Source: an uncultured Flavobacteriales bacterium (GTDB lineage Bacteria > Bacteroidota > Bacteroidia > Flavobacteriales_D > Parvicellaceae). From it: a stretch of DNA of 64,000 nucleotides. Location: contig CALJHN010000007.1 in NCBI GenBank assembly GCA_938075455.1, forward strand, positions 1-64,000, written 5' to 3'. The notes under the pieces were generated by a model. The model was not told the DNA's origin, did not search any database, and saw only the letters and a program-made list of their open reading frames with translations. The first letter of the stretch is position 1. Every line of letters begins with the position of its first letter. This document shows, one piece after another, positions 26,794 through 35,330 of the stretch. The translations under genes were made by a program, and so were the position numbers.

Positions 26794-27357
26794 ATGAGAG
26801 TAGCATTGTTTGCCTCTGGAAAAGGAACTAATGTTGAAAATATTATTCGCTATTTTAATGGAAAAAAAAGTGTAAATATTTCAATTATTTGCTCTAATAA
26901 TAAAAATAGTGGAGCGATTTTACATGCGAAAAATTACCAAATCCCAGTTTTTTTATTGAAAAAAAATGATTTATCCATGTCAAATGAGTTGGTAAATAAA
27001 TTAAATAGCAACCTAATTGAATTGGTAGTCTTGGCCGGCTTTCTTTTGAAAATACCTAGGAAATTTATTAAAGAATTTAATGGGAAAATAATCAATGTCC
27101 ACCCTTCCCTTTTACCAAAATATGGGGGGAAAGGAATGTATGGAGACAAAATTCATAAATTAGTTTTAAGTAATAAAGAAATCAAAACTGGAATTACCTT
27201 CCATTACGTAAATGAAAATTATGATGAGGGCGAAATAATTTCACAGTATGAAATTGAAATAGATGATAATGAAACATTAAATTCTCTAAAGAAAAAAATA
27301 AGTCGCGAAGAATTATTAAATTATCCTAAAATTATAAGTTCGTTTTTAAATGAATAA
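26794..27357 (+). CDS. purN: Phosphoribosylglycinamide formyltransferase
   Basis: A 187-residue enzyme of purine synthesis that transfers formyl from 10-formyl-THF to GAR. The N-terminus MRVALFASGKGTNVENIIRY and the core INVHPSLLPKYGGKGMYG carry the conserved Asn and His. The catalytic Asp is in FHYVNENYDEGEII. The length matches PurN. It overlaps the K+ channel gene by 8 bases, the first of a tightly packed run of five genes. Confidence 0.97.
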   Translation: MRVALFASGKGTNVENIIRYFNGKKSVNISIICSNNKNSGAILHAKNYQIPVFLLKKNDLSMSNELVNKLNSNLIELVVLAGFLLKIPRKFIKEFNGKIINVHPSLLPKYGGKGMYGDKIHKLVLSNKEIKTGITFHYVNENYDEGEIISQYEIEIDDNETLNSLKKKISREELLNYPKIISSFLNE

Positions 27358-28162
27358 GCTCAAAATAAAAATACAGGAAATAATTTTTGAAGCAGATACT
27401 CCAATGGGAAAGCTGTTTGATATTGCTTTATTGGTAATGATTTTACTTAGTGTTACTGTCGTGATGCTGGAAAGTGTAGAGTCTTATAGAAATCAATGGT
27501 CTTGGCTTTTTGAGATTTTAGAATGGATATTCACTTTTTTATTTTCTTTAGAATATCTCCTAAGAATTTTTTCTGTAAAAAATCCATTTAAATATATATT
27601 TAGTTTTTATGGTATAATTGATTTATTGTCTCTTATTCCATCATATATTGGCATTGGCATTGGAACTAATAACATTTCCTCCATAAAAAGTATTAGAACC
27701 ATAAGGTTGATTAGGATATTTAGAATATTAAAACTTATTAGATATGTGAAGGAGGCTGCGGCTTTAAAAAAAGCATTTATTGCAAGTAAGCAAAGAATTG
27801 TAGTATTTCTCTTTGTTGTTTTTTCTATTGTTGTTTTAATGGGATCTATAATTTATATGCTAGAAGATCCCAAAGACGGGTTTACATCTATACCAAGGAG
27901 CATTTATTGGGCTATAGTAACTTTGACTACTGTGGGATATGGAGATATTGCTCCCCAAACTCCCTTGGGTCAATTTTTCGCCTCAATTATTATGATTTTA
28001 GGATACTCTATAATAGCAGTCCCCACTGGAATGATTTCAGTCGAGCTCTCAAAAACATCTTTAAATACCCAATATTGTAGCGCTTGTTCTTTTGATAATC
28101 ATGAAGATGACGCAATTTTTTGTAAAAAATGTGGAGAAGAGCTTAATCCTTTAGTTGGATGA
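27350..28162 (+). CDS. Voltage-gated-type potassium channel with C-terminal zinc ribbon
   Basis: A 270-residue protein with six membrane helices. The S4-like helix has regularly spaced arginines (IRTIRLIRIFRILKLIRYV). The pore filter is TLTTVGYGDI, the K+ signature. After S6 (AVPTGMISVEL) the short tail holds two CxxC pairs, CSAC and CKKC, separated by a dozen residues, forming a probable zinc ribbon. The tail lacks RCK or cyclic-nucleotide domains. The zinc ribbon may serve as a sensor or assembly element. The stop overlaps rnhA by 4 bases (ATGA). Confidence 0.93.
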   Translation: MNKLKIKIQEIIFEADTPMGKLFDIALLVMILLSVTVVMLESVESYRNQWSWLFEILEWIFTFLFSLEYLLRIFSVKNPFKYIFSFYGIIDLLSLIPSYIGIGIGTNNISSIKSIRTIRLIRIFRILKLIRYVKEAAALKKAFIASKQRIVVFLFVVFSIVVLMGSIIYMLEDPKDGFTSIPRSIYWAIVTLTTVGYGDIAPQTPLGQFFASIIMILGYSIIAVPTGMISVELSKTSLNTQYCSACSFDNHEDDAIFCKKCGEELNPLVG

Positions 28163-28632
28163 AAATAAATTTATATACAGATGGGTCTGCTAAAGGAAAC
28201 CCTGGTAAAGGTGGTTACGGAGTAGTCTTGATAGCAGGAAAACATTATAAGGAAATTTCACAAGGTTATAGATATACCACTAATAATAGAATGGAACTTC
28301 TAGCGGTAATTGTTGGACTAGAACATTTAAAAAGTAATAAAAGTGATGTTGTTATTTTCTCTGACTCAAAATACGTTGTGGACTCGGTAGAAAAAAAATG
28401 GGTTTTCCAGTGGCAAAAAAAAGGATTTAAGGGCAAAAAAAATTCAGATTTGTGGAAAAGATTTTTGTTGATTTACTACAAACACAATGTATCTTTTCAA
28501 TGGGTTAAAGGTCATGCTGGCCATCCAGAAAATGAAAAATGTGATCAACTAGCGGTAGAAGCTTCAAATTTTAAAGAATTATTGATTGACCAAGGATACG
28601 AAACCCCTATTGACTCAAATACACTTTTTTAA
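28159..28632 (+). CDS. rnhA: Ribonuclease HI
   Basis: A 157-residue enzyme that degrades RNA in RNA-DNA hybrids. The four acidic residues are visible: YTDGSAKGNPGKGGYG, NNRMELLAV, FSDSKYVVDS, and NEKCDQLA. The length is typical of bacterial RNase HI. It overlaps the K+ channel gene by 4 bases and is 2 bases before the oxidoreductase gene. Confidence 0.97.
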   Translation: MKINLYTDGSAKGNPGKGGYGVVLIAGKHYKEISQGYRYTTNNRMELLAVIVGLEHLKSNKSDVVIFSDSKYVVDSVEKKWVFQWQKKGFKGKKNSDLWKRFLLIYYKHNVSFQWVKGHAGHPENEKCDQLAVEASNFKELLIDQGYETPIDSNTLF

Positions 28633-28634
28633 AA

Positions 28635-29663
28635 ATGAAAGCTATCCAGCTAACAAAATACGGTTCTTCAAAAGATTCCTTTGAAATCAATGAAATTCCT
28701 ATTCCAAATTTGACAAACAAGGAGGATGTTCTAATAAAAGTAAATGCATTTGGAATTAATTTTGCAGATGTTATGGCTAGAAAAGGCTTGTATAGAGCTT
28801 CTCCCCCTTTACCCGCTGTTTTGGGTTATGAAGTTGTTGGAATTGTAGAAAAAACGAAAGACCCTAAAAACAGTCATTTAATTGGTAAAAGGGTACTTGC
28901 ACTAACAAGATTTGGAGGTTATGCTGAGTACGCTGTAAGTACAGCTCTAGGGGTAATTGAAATTCCAAAATCTTTAAAAAATGGTATAGCCTTAGCCTTA
29001 GCTACCCAATATTGTACTGCTTTAATGGCAGTTCAAAAAACTGCTTTAGAAAAAAATGATTTAGTATTAATTCATTCCGCAAGCGGTGGAGTAGGCACTG
29101 CTTTAACTCAGCTTTTAAAACATAAAGGCTGTAAAATAATTGGACTAACTAGATCTGACTCAAAAATGGCTTATTTGAAAGATAATGGAGTTGATTTTCC
29201 AATTGACACAACTAAAAATGATTATAATCTTCAAATTCAAAAAGCATTTCCTAATAAAAAAGTTAGAGGAATTTTCAACTCTGTTGGTGGCAAGACTTTT
29301 AAAAAGGATATGCAACTATTAGATAATATTGGGACTTTAGTTTTTTTTGGAATTTCAGATAGAACAACTCAAAAAAAAGGACTTTTCTCAACTCTTTTAC
29401 AAATGTTAAAAATTGGAAAAATTCATCCAGCAATGCTTATTTTGAAATCACAAACTATTGTAGGGTTAAATCTTTTAGAAATTGCAGATAAAAATCCTCA
29501 ACAACTTCAAAATGCATTAATAGAGTTAATTACTTTATTAGATAATAAAATAATTAATCCTGTTGCAGCAAATGAATTTTCTTGGGAACAAATTTCAAAA
29601 GCTCATTTTGGTATGGAGAACGCTCTATTTACAGGTAAAATATATGTAAATATATTAGATTAA
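28635..29663 (+). CDS. Zinc-independent quinone oxidoreductase-like MDR protein
   Basis: A 342-residue medium-chain dehydrogenase/reductase. The N-terminal GroES-like half contains NAFGINFADVMARKGLYRA and PAVLGYEVVGIV. The NADPH-binding loop is SASGGVGTALTQL. Structural zinc cysteines are absent, placing it with quinone oxidoreductases such as VAT-1 or QOR rather than alcohol dehydrogenases. It should reduce quinones or enones with NADPH. Its stop overlaps the SCO1 gene start by one base. Confidence 0.92.
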   Translation: MKAIQLTKYGSSKDSFEINEIPIPNLTNKEDVLIKVNAFGINFADVMARKGLYRASPPLPAVLGYEVVGIVEKTKDPKNSHLIGKRVLALTRFGGYAEYAVSTALGVIEIPKSLKNGIALALATQYCTALMAVQKTALEKNDLVLIHSASGGVGTALTQLLKHKGCKIIGLTRSDSKMAYLKDNGVDFPIDTTKNDYNLQIQKAFPNKKVRGIFNSVGGKTFKKDMQLLDNIGTLVFFGISDRTTQKKGLFSTLLQMLKIGKIHPAMLILKSQTIVGLNLLEIADKNPQQLQNALIELITLLDNKIINPVAANEFSWEQISKAHFGMENALFTGKIYVNILD

Positions 29664-30349
29664 TGAAAAGAGTATTAGTTTTATCTTTAATTTTCTTTTC
29701 TGGTGTAGGAGTTATAATTTTTCTAAATCTTGAATGGCAAGATGACAGAAAATTACCTGTTTATCAGCCAAATGATATAAATCCAGAGCTAGTAGATTCT
29801 TCTCTTCATGGAAGAGGAAGAGGGATTGACGGAGGAGACCATAAAATTTCTGAATTTGAACTCTTAGATCAACTAAATCAAAAAATAACTAAGAAAATAA
29901 TGCTAGATAAAATCGTTTTGGTAGATTTTTTCTTTGTTTCTTGCCCCTCAATTTGCCCCAAAATGACTTCTAATTTGTTAACCATACACAAACATTTTAA
30001 ATTAGATAGTTCAGTATTAATTCTATCCCATACAGTGTGGCCCGAAGTAGATAACGTAAATGTTCTATACAGATATGCTGAAAAATATGGAGTAGACCAT
30101 AAATACTGGAGATTTTTAACAGGGGAAAAACAAGAACTTTACCGATTGGCAAGACAAGACTACTTGGTTGTCCCTGATATAAATGATCCAAATTTTCAGC
30201 ACGGGAATGATGCAGATTTTATTCATACGGAGAATATTGTTTTGATAGATAAAAAACAAAGAATAAGAGGGTTTTATGATGGAACGAGTGCAACTCAAAT
30301 GCAACAAGCAATTGAAGATATAAAGCTTCTAAAAAAAGCCTATAATTAA
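29663..30349 (+). CDS. SCO1/SenC family copper chaperone-like protein
   Basis: A 228-residue membrane-anchored periplasmic protein with one N-terminal helix (VLVLSLIFFSGVGVIIFL). The thioredoxin-like domain holds the copper-binding CPSICPKM (CxxxC, ~residue 93) and the distal His in FIHTENIVLI (~186). SCO proteins deliver copper to the CuA site of cytochrome oxidase or act as thiol reductants. No oxidase genes are in the window. Its stop shares a TTAA with the convergent yhhQ gene. Confidence 0.95.
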   Translation: MKRVLVLSLIFFSGVGVIIFLNLEWQDDRKLPVYQPNDINPELVDSSLHGRGRGIDGGDHKISEFELLDQLNQKITKKIMLDKIVLVDFFFVSCPSICPKMTSNLLTIHKHFKLDSSVLILSHTVWPEVDNVNVLYRYAEKYGVDHKYWRFLTGEKQELYRLARQDYLVVPDINDPNFQHGNDADFIHTENIVLIDKKQRIRGFYDGTSATQMQQAIEDIKLLKKAYN

Positions 30350-31080
30350 ATGTAGGTTTTTAATTTATTAGTCAAATAATAAAAAGGAATGGTATCAATT
30401 AGTGCTATTATCATCTTAAAAACATAGCCAGATAATATGAAATAAATTAAAGAGTGGGTTAGTTCACCGTCTATAGTCTTTGGCAATCCATCTACCACAT
30501 AATGGGTGATTAATATTACTGCTGTACTATCTACTAATTGACTAATAAGGGTAGAAACATTATTTCTTAACCATAGTTTTTTGTCTGCCGTTTTATTTTT
30601 TAAATAGTGAAATATATTTACATCAATAAATTGTGCACTTAAATAGGCAATCATTGAGGCTAAAGTTGCTCCCATACTTAATTTTCTTATATGGTAAAAT
30701 GCATATTCAGAGTGTATAAATACTTTGTTATTTTTAATTTCATAGAGTGGAGAGTTTGTCAATATTTCTTCAGGAGGATCTAATACTCCAGCAAACCAAA
30801 TAAAAAACAAGACCCAGATATTAAGAGCAAGACCCATCCAAACTACCCAGTTAGCTCTTTTTTTTCCATAAAGCTCGCTTATTAGATCTGTACACAAAAA
30901 GGTAATTGGATATGGGAGGATTCCTATGGCAATGACAAATGGAATTTCGAACCCTAAATAATTAAACGAATAATCTATGAACTTAGATGTCCCTAGGATA
31001 TTTAATAGGGTTATCGACCCAAAAAAGAATCCCGACAAAATTAGAAATATCATGGCTTTATTTGATTCTTTTTTATGCAA
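30346..31080 (-). CDS. yhhQ: Queuosine precursor transporter, YhhQ/VUT family
   Basis: A 244-residue integral membrane protein of about 6-7 helices. The family signature is visible as YPITFLCTDLISELYGKKRA, followed by the typical cytoplasmic region and NNVSTLISQLVDSTAVILI. The family imports preQ0 or preQ1 for queuosine modification of tRNA. TTG 31080 is used as start; an ATG nine codons downstream (31053) is possible. Its stop codon shares TTAA with the SCO1 stop on the other strand. Confidence 0.92.
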   Translation of the reverse strand: MHKKESNKAMIFLILSGFFFGSITLLNILGTSKFIDYSFNYLGFEIPFVIAIGILPYPITFLCTDLISELYGKKRANWVVWMGLALNIWVLFFIWFAGVLDPPEEILTNSPLYEIKNNKVFIHSEYAFYHIRKLSMGATLASMIAYLSAQFIDVNIFHYLKNKTADKKLWLRNNVSTLISQLVDSTAVILITHYVVDGLPKTIDGELTHSLIYFILSGYVFKMIIALIDTIPFYYLTNKLKTYI

Positions 31081-31156
31081 GGAAGTGATGGTAAGTTATT
31101 TTATTCTTAAATATAAAACTTATATGTATTTTTAAGTAATTGTTTTCAAATTATAA

Positions 31157-31939
31157 ATGATAAAAATAGCTTCTATTCAAACCAATATTATTTGGGAAAA
31201 TCCTAAAGCCAATTTATTGGAGTACGATAAATTATTTCAATCCTTAGAGCCTGTAAACTTAATAATTTTACCAGAGATGTTTACCACTGGGTTTTCAATG
31301 AAGACTGAAAATATTGCAGAAAATAATTCAGGAGACACCTTGTTGTGGCTGCAAGAGCACTCTAAAACCCTAGATACATGTATATTAGGAAGCCTACCAA
31401 TAAAAGAAAACAACAAATTTTTCAACAGGCTATATGTAGTAAAACCAAATGAAATTCAATACTACGACAAAAGATATCTTTTTTCAATGGCTTATGAAGA
31501 CAAACACTACTCTAAAGGAGAAAAAGAACTAGTTTTTGAATTAAAAGGCTGGAAGATTAAACCATTAATTTGTTATGATTTACGTTTTCCGTTATGGAGT
31601 AAAAATAAATATAAAAATAACGAATTTGATTATGACATCTTGGTATATATAGCCAATTGGCCAGCTGTTAGATCTAACGCTTGGAAAAGCTTACTTAAAG
31701 CCAGAGCAATTGAAAATATGTCTTACGTGGTAGGTGTTAATAGAATAGGTCAAGACGCGAATAAAATAATATACAATGGAACCTCAAGAGTTTATGATTT
31801 TAAAGGGGAAAGAATGGATGATTTTAAGGACAACATCCCAAGCGTACAGATTAATAACTTAGTTAAAAGCGAACTAGACTCGTTTCGAAATAAATTTCCA
31901 GTTTTTAAAGATGCAGATGACTTTAATCTTCTAATTTAA
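31157..31939 (+). CDS. Omega-amidase-like carbon-nitrogen hydrolase
   Basis: A 260-residue nitrilase-superfamily enzyme. The Glu-Lys-Cys triad is visible: LPEMFTTGFSM (~40), YYDKRYLFSMAYED (~112), and LICYDLRFPLWS (~140). FSMAYEDKHYSKG resembles the omega-amidase/YafV group, which hydrolyses alpha-ketoglutaramate and related amides after transamination. The methionine aminotransferase-like gene at 47777 would be a natural metabolic partner. The end overlaps the convergent Ig-like lipoprotein gene by 17 bases. Confidence 0.92.
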   Translation: MIKIASIQTNIIWENPKANLLEYDKLFQSLEPVNLIILPEMFTTGFSMKTENIAENNSGDTLLWLQEHSKTLDTCILGSLPIKENNKFFNRLYVVKPNEIQYYDKRYLFSMAYEDKHYSKGEKELVFELKGWKIKPLICYDLRFPLWSKNKYKNNEFDYDILVYIANWPAVRSNAWKSLLKARAIENMSYVVGVNRIGQDANKIIYNGTSRVYDFKGERMDDFKDNIPSVQINNLVKSELDSFRNKFPVFKDADDFNLLI

Positions 31940-33455
31940 AATCCCATTGAATATTACTAGTCCAATTTTTCTTTAATTGTAATACTCCATTATAATCCAT
32001 TATAGGTTCTGGTAAAACTTTCTTTTCAATATTCCCAACTGTCCAATAGCCATCTCCATTCAGATCTCCTATTAGCTTTATCTCATAATCACCTGGATTA
32101 CATCTTGAATTAGAGTATTCTAGTTTTTTTCCTGATACTCTTAACTCTTTTACTACTTGTTTGTTTTGAACAATTTGAACAATAGATTTTGGATATGGAA
32201 TATTAAAAATAGTAAGCTCTAGAGTTGATAAATTATTGTTATTAGAAATCATGAAATTCACAATACTTGTATCTTTTTTAGCTTCTTTTATCCCAGTTAT
32301 ACTATTTGGGAGAAGAGTCATTTTATAATTATTAACCTTGCTTTCTGGGAAAATACTAAGTAAGTTTTTATTTATTTTAAAAGAAGCGTTTATTAGAATT
32401 GAATCTACAGTTATTTCTATCAAAGAAGTATCAATTTCTTTTATGAATTGATTAAACTCAAGAGTGAATTCTTCTTTGGATATAAGAGTGTTAGACTTTT
32501 GTTCTTTGTAAGAAATTTTATTTCCTAGTTCTGTTTTATCATCACAGGAGACTCTTATTGTGTCTTTAAATTCATTTCCAGATTTTATTATTAGAGAGTG
32601 TTTTGCCAGTGTATCAGAAAAATAAAAAAAATGCTTAGTGCTCATCGTATTGGATTGGTAGATTGTGTTGGAGTTTAAGTCTGTAACCATACAGGAGTCT
32701 ACAGGGATATTAAATTCCAACTCTAACCTCCCAAAATGGTTAAATGAGGACTTATCCAGTGATTTTTTTCTTTTTGGGCTGAAAGCAATAGTATTTAAAA
32801 TTGTAGAGCTGTCACTCACTAAAATAGAATCTCTACAAAAACCATGATCTTCCGTTAAAGTATCTAATAGTAAATTGTCATTCTCATCTAGAAAGCAGTA
32901 CAATTGGTATTCTCCGTTTTTTATGTTGTTAAGTTGATATTTCCCGTTTTTATCTGCGTAAGTTCTATAAGTAAATACCTTGTCATTAACATTTACTATT
33001 CTTATCAAGGCGTTCTCAAAAGCCTTTTTTTCTGGATACTTTATAATTGTTCCTTTTAGAGATCCAGAATCAATTTTCGGCCCCGTAGATACTACATAAT
33101 TAAATTCATTTATTTTGTTTTTTTCGGTAATGTCAGCAATGGAGTTAATAAATAAGAAAGAATAAGTAGTATTTGGATTAAGAGTGTCTTCCCAATTAAT
33201 TTCAATTTTATTTTTTTCTTCTGTTACTTCTACTTCATTAATTGACGGGTTGGCTATTAAAGCTCTATTTCCTTTTAAAAATTGAATATTTTCATTGAAT
33301 TCTAAATTTATACTGGTTTGTTTCATATTAACCAAACTCATATTTGAATCCACTATTAAAACAGGAGATAGGGTGTCTTTATCACCACCAGTAAGAGAAG
33401 TTTGTTGAGCACAACTGAATAACCCTAGCAATAATATTATATAAAGAAATCTCAA
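31923..33455 (-). CDS. Ig-like (Big_5) domain lipoprotein
   Basis: A 510-residue protein starting at TTG 33455, which overlaps the fRMsr stop (TTGA). The N-terminus MRFLYIILLLGLFSC ends in a lipobox, and the mature chain starts CAQQTSLTGGDKDTLSP. Residues ~25-110 form a Big_5-type Ig-like domain (NLEFNENIQFLKGN, then NTTYSFLF). A carboxypeptidase-regulatory-like segment follows (ENALIRIVNVNDKVFTYRTY, then GEYQLYCFLDENDN). The end has DLNGDGYWTVGN. The protein is widespread in Flavobacteriia; its function is unknown but the outer-membrane or surface location is likely. Confidence 0.9.
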   Translation of the reverse strand: MRFLYIILLLGLFSCAQQTSLTGGDKDTLSPVLIVDSNMSLVNMKQTSINLEFNENIQFLKGNRALIANPSINEVEVTEEKNKIEINWEDTLNPNTTYSFLFINSIADITEKNKINEFNYVVSTGPKIDSGSLKGTIIKYPEKKAFENALIRIVNVNDKVFTYRTYADKNGKYQLNNIKNGEYQLYCFLDENDNLLLDTLTEDHGFCRDSILVSDSSTILNTIAFSPKRKKSLDKSSFNHFGRLELEFNIPVDSCMVTDLNSNTIYQSNTMSTKHFFYFSDTLAKHSLIIKSGNEFKDTIRVSCDDKTELGNKISYKEQKSNTLISKEEFTLEFNQFIKEIDTSLIEITVDSILINASFKINKNLLSIFPESKVNNYKMTLLPNSITGIKEAKKDTSIVNFMISNNNNLSTLELTIFNIPYPKSIVQIVQNKQVVKELRVSGKKLEYSNSRCNPGDYEIKLIGDLNGDGYWTVGNIEKKVLPEPIMDYNGVLQLKKNWTSNIQWDFKLED

Positions 33456-33907
33456 ATTATTTTAATTATTAAATCATTAATTAAACTTAAATTTTTTTCA
33501 TCTACTTCATCAAATGCATTTATTTTATCGTGATCTACATCTAAAATATATACAACCTCTCCCTTTTTATCCCTAATTGGAATTACAATCTCAGACTTTG
33601 AAGCTTCATTGCATGCTATATGGCCATCAAATAAATCTACATCTTTTACTACAATTGATTTATTTTCTTCCCAGGATTTCCCACAAACTCCTTTTCCTTT
33701 CTTAATTTTCACACATGCTACAGGCCCTTGAAAAGCATTGAGAATTAAAAAATCTCTTTCCACTTTATAAAACCCTACCCAAAACCAGTTAAAATGACTT
33801 TTCAGTAAAGCAGAAATATTTCCTAAATTAGTAAAGGTCGGAACAGAAAAATCCAAGATATTTTCAATATCAGAAAGAATTTTTTTGTATAAATTAGATT
33901 TATTCAT
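33452..33907 (-). CDS. Free methionine-(R)-sulfoxide reductase (GAF domain)
   Basis: About 151 residues from ATG 33907, giving the typical MNKSNLYKKILSDIEN start; an ATG ten codons upstream (33937) is also open. The single GAF domain includes FNWFWVGFYKVERD and the cysteines of fRMsr: two in ACVKIKKGKGVCGKSW and one in GHIACNEASKSE. The fold IVIPIRDKKGEVVYILDVDH completes it. It reduces free methionine-R-sulfoxide, protecting against oxidation. It overlaps the downstream lipoprotein gene by 4 bases. Confidence 0.93.
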   Translation of the reverse strand: MNKSNLYKKILSDIENILDFSVPTFTNLGNISALLKSHFNWFWVGFYKVERDFLILNAFQGPVACVKIKKGKGVCGKSWEENKSIVVKDVDLFDGHIACNEASKSEIVIPIRDKKGEVVYILDVDHDKINAFDEVDEKNLSLINDLIIKII

Positions 33908-33984
33908 CTCTATAGAATTAAGCAAAAATAAGCCCATCTATTAGAAATGCAATTTTTTTTATTTTTATACATTAATTATTTTTC

Positions 33985-34734
33985 ATGGCAGGACATAGTA
34001 AGTGGGCAAATATTAAACATAGAAAAGCTGCTCAAGACAATAAAAGAGCTAAAGTTTTTACTCGTGCAATAAAAGAAATAACTATTGCAGCACGTGATGG
34101 TGGTGGAGAATTAGATACCAATCCCTCTTTAAGACTAGCAGTTCAAAATGCAAAAGGCGCCAATATGCCAAAAGACACCATCGAAAGAGCTATTAAAAAA
34201 GGGGTTGGAGGAGAAGGAGCCAATTTAGTAGAAATAACTTTTGAAGGATATGCCTCTAACGGAATTGCAGTATTTGTTGAGGCAACAACAGACAATAACA
34301 ACAGAACGGTAGCGTCAGTAAGATCTATTTTTAATAAGTTCGGCGGTAATCTAGGAACCAATGGTTCTTTAGGTTTTTTGTTTGAAAGAAAAGGGATTTT
34401 CACTTTAAAAAAAGATAGTATTGGAGTAGAAGATTTAGAGGAATTAGAGATGGAGTTGATAGACTATGGTTTGGAAGAATTATCCGAAGTTGACCAAGAT
34501 GTAATTATTCAAACATCCTTCGATGAGTATGGAAATATGCAAGCGATTTTAGATAAAAAAAAATGGGTAGTGAATAATTCAGAACTTCAAAGAATTCCTG
34601 TTGACACCACAACTCTAGAATTAGAAAGTGCTCAAAAAGTAATGAAGTTAATTGATAAAATGGAGGAAGACGATGATGTTAACGCTGTTTATCACAATCT
34701 AGAAATTACTGAAGAATTAATAAAAGCTATTTAA
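33985..34734 (+). CDS. yebC: YebC/PmpR family protein
   Basis: A 249-residue protein. The N-terminus MAGHSKWANIKHRKAAQD is diagnostic. ANMPKDTIERAIKKG and the later FLFERKGIF and YHNLEI are also conserved. Members are described as DNA-binding regulators and, more recently, some as ribosome-associated translation factors that help with difficult peptide motifs. It is a single gene; the stop shares TTAA with the convergent methyltransferase. Confidence 0.98.
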   Translation: MAGHSKWANIKHRKAAQDNKRAKVFTRAIKEITIAARDGGGELDTNPSLRLAVQNAKGANMPKDTIERAIKKGVGGEGANLVEITFEGYASNGIAVFVEATTDNNNRTVASVRSIFNKFGGNLGTNGSLGFLFERKGIFTLKKDSIGVEDLEELEMELIDYGLEELSEVDQDVIIQTSFDEYGNMQAILDKKKWVVNNSELQRIPVDTTTLELESAQKVMKLIDKMEEDDDVNAVYHNLEITEELIKAI

Positions 34735-35330
34735 TCCTTTTTAATAAATTCTATCCAAAACTCATAATCTTTTCTTGGTAAAGATGAAAGCAAGGAATTT
34801 TCAAATTTTTTAAAATTAAATTTACTGTTGAATAATTCTTTGTATTCTTTTTCAGTTCCTCCAAAAGGAGGCCCTTTAGTATCAAATTCTCTATTGAAAA
34901 GTAATCCGATTATTTTCCCATTTTTTTTTAGAATTTCGTTAGTTTTTTCTACGTAATTGGGTCTTAATAAGGGGTCAATTGCACAAAAAAAAGTTTGTTC
35001 AATTATCACATCAAAAAACAATGGTTTTTTAAGTGAAAAAAAATCACCTATTAAAATTTGATCTTTTGGAAACCCTGGGCATGTTTCCTTAAACAAGTCT
35101 CCAGCCCTAGTGGAAAAATCCATATAAAAAATATTTTCAAACCCTTTTTCAAATCCATATTTCACTTCGTAACCTTTACCTGCACCAGGTATTAAAATAT
35201 TAATTTTTTTATTTTCTTGATTTTCAAACCACTTTTTAATAGGTTCAGATACTTGACCTAAGTCCCAACCAGTTTGGTTGTTTTGGTAGCGAAGATTCCA
35301 AAAAGAACTATCTAAGCTATTCTCTTTCAT
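34731..35330 (-). CDS. TPMT-type SAM-dependent methyltransferase
   Basis: A 199-residue methyltransferase. SFWNLRYQNNQTGWDLGQ at the start is the thiopurine S-methyltransferase family entry motif. The SAM-binding loop is IPGAGKGYEVKYGFEKGF, followed by FYMDFSTRAGDLF and VIEQTFFCAIDP. It should methylate a small thiol, halide or chalcogen acceptor. Its start overlaps the AI-2E permease gene by 14 bases, and its stop shares TTAA with yebC. Confidence 0.92.
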   Translation of the reverse strand: MKENSLDSSFWNLRYQNNQTGWDLGQVSEPIKKWFENQENKKINILIPGAGKGYEVKYGFEKGFENIFYMDFSTRAGDLFKETCPGFPKDQILIGDFFSLKKPLFFDVIIEQTFFCAIDPLLRPNYVEKTNEILKKNGKIIGLLFNREFDTKGPPFGGTEKEYKELFNSKFNFKKFENSLLSSLPRKDYEFWIEFIKKD

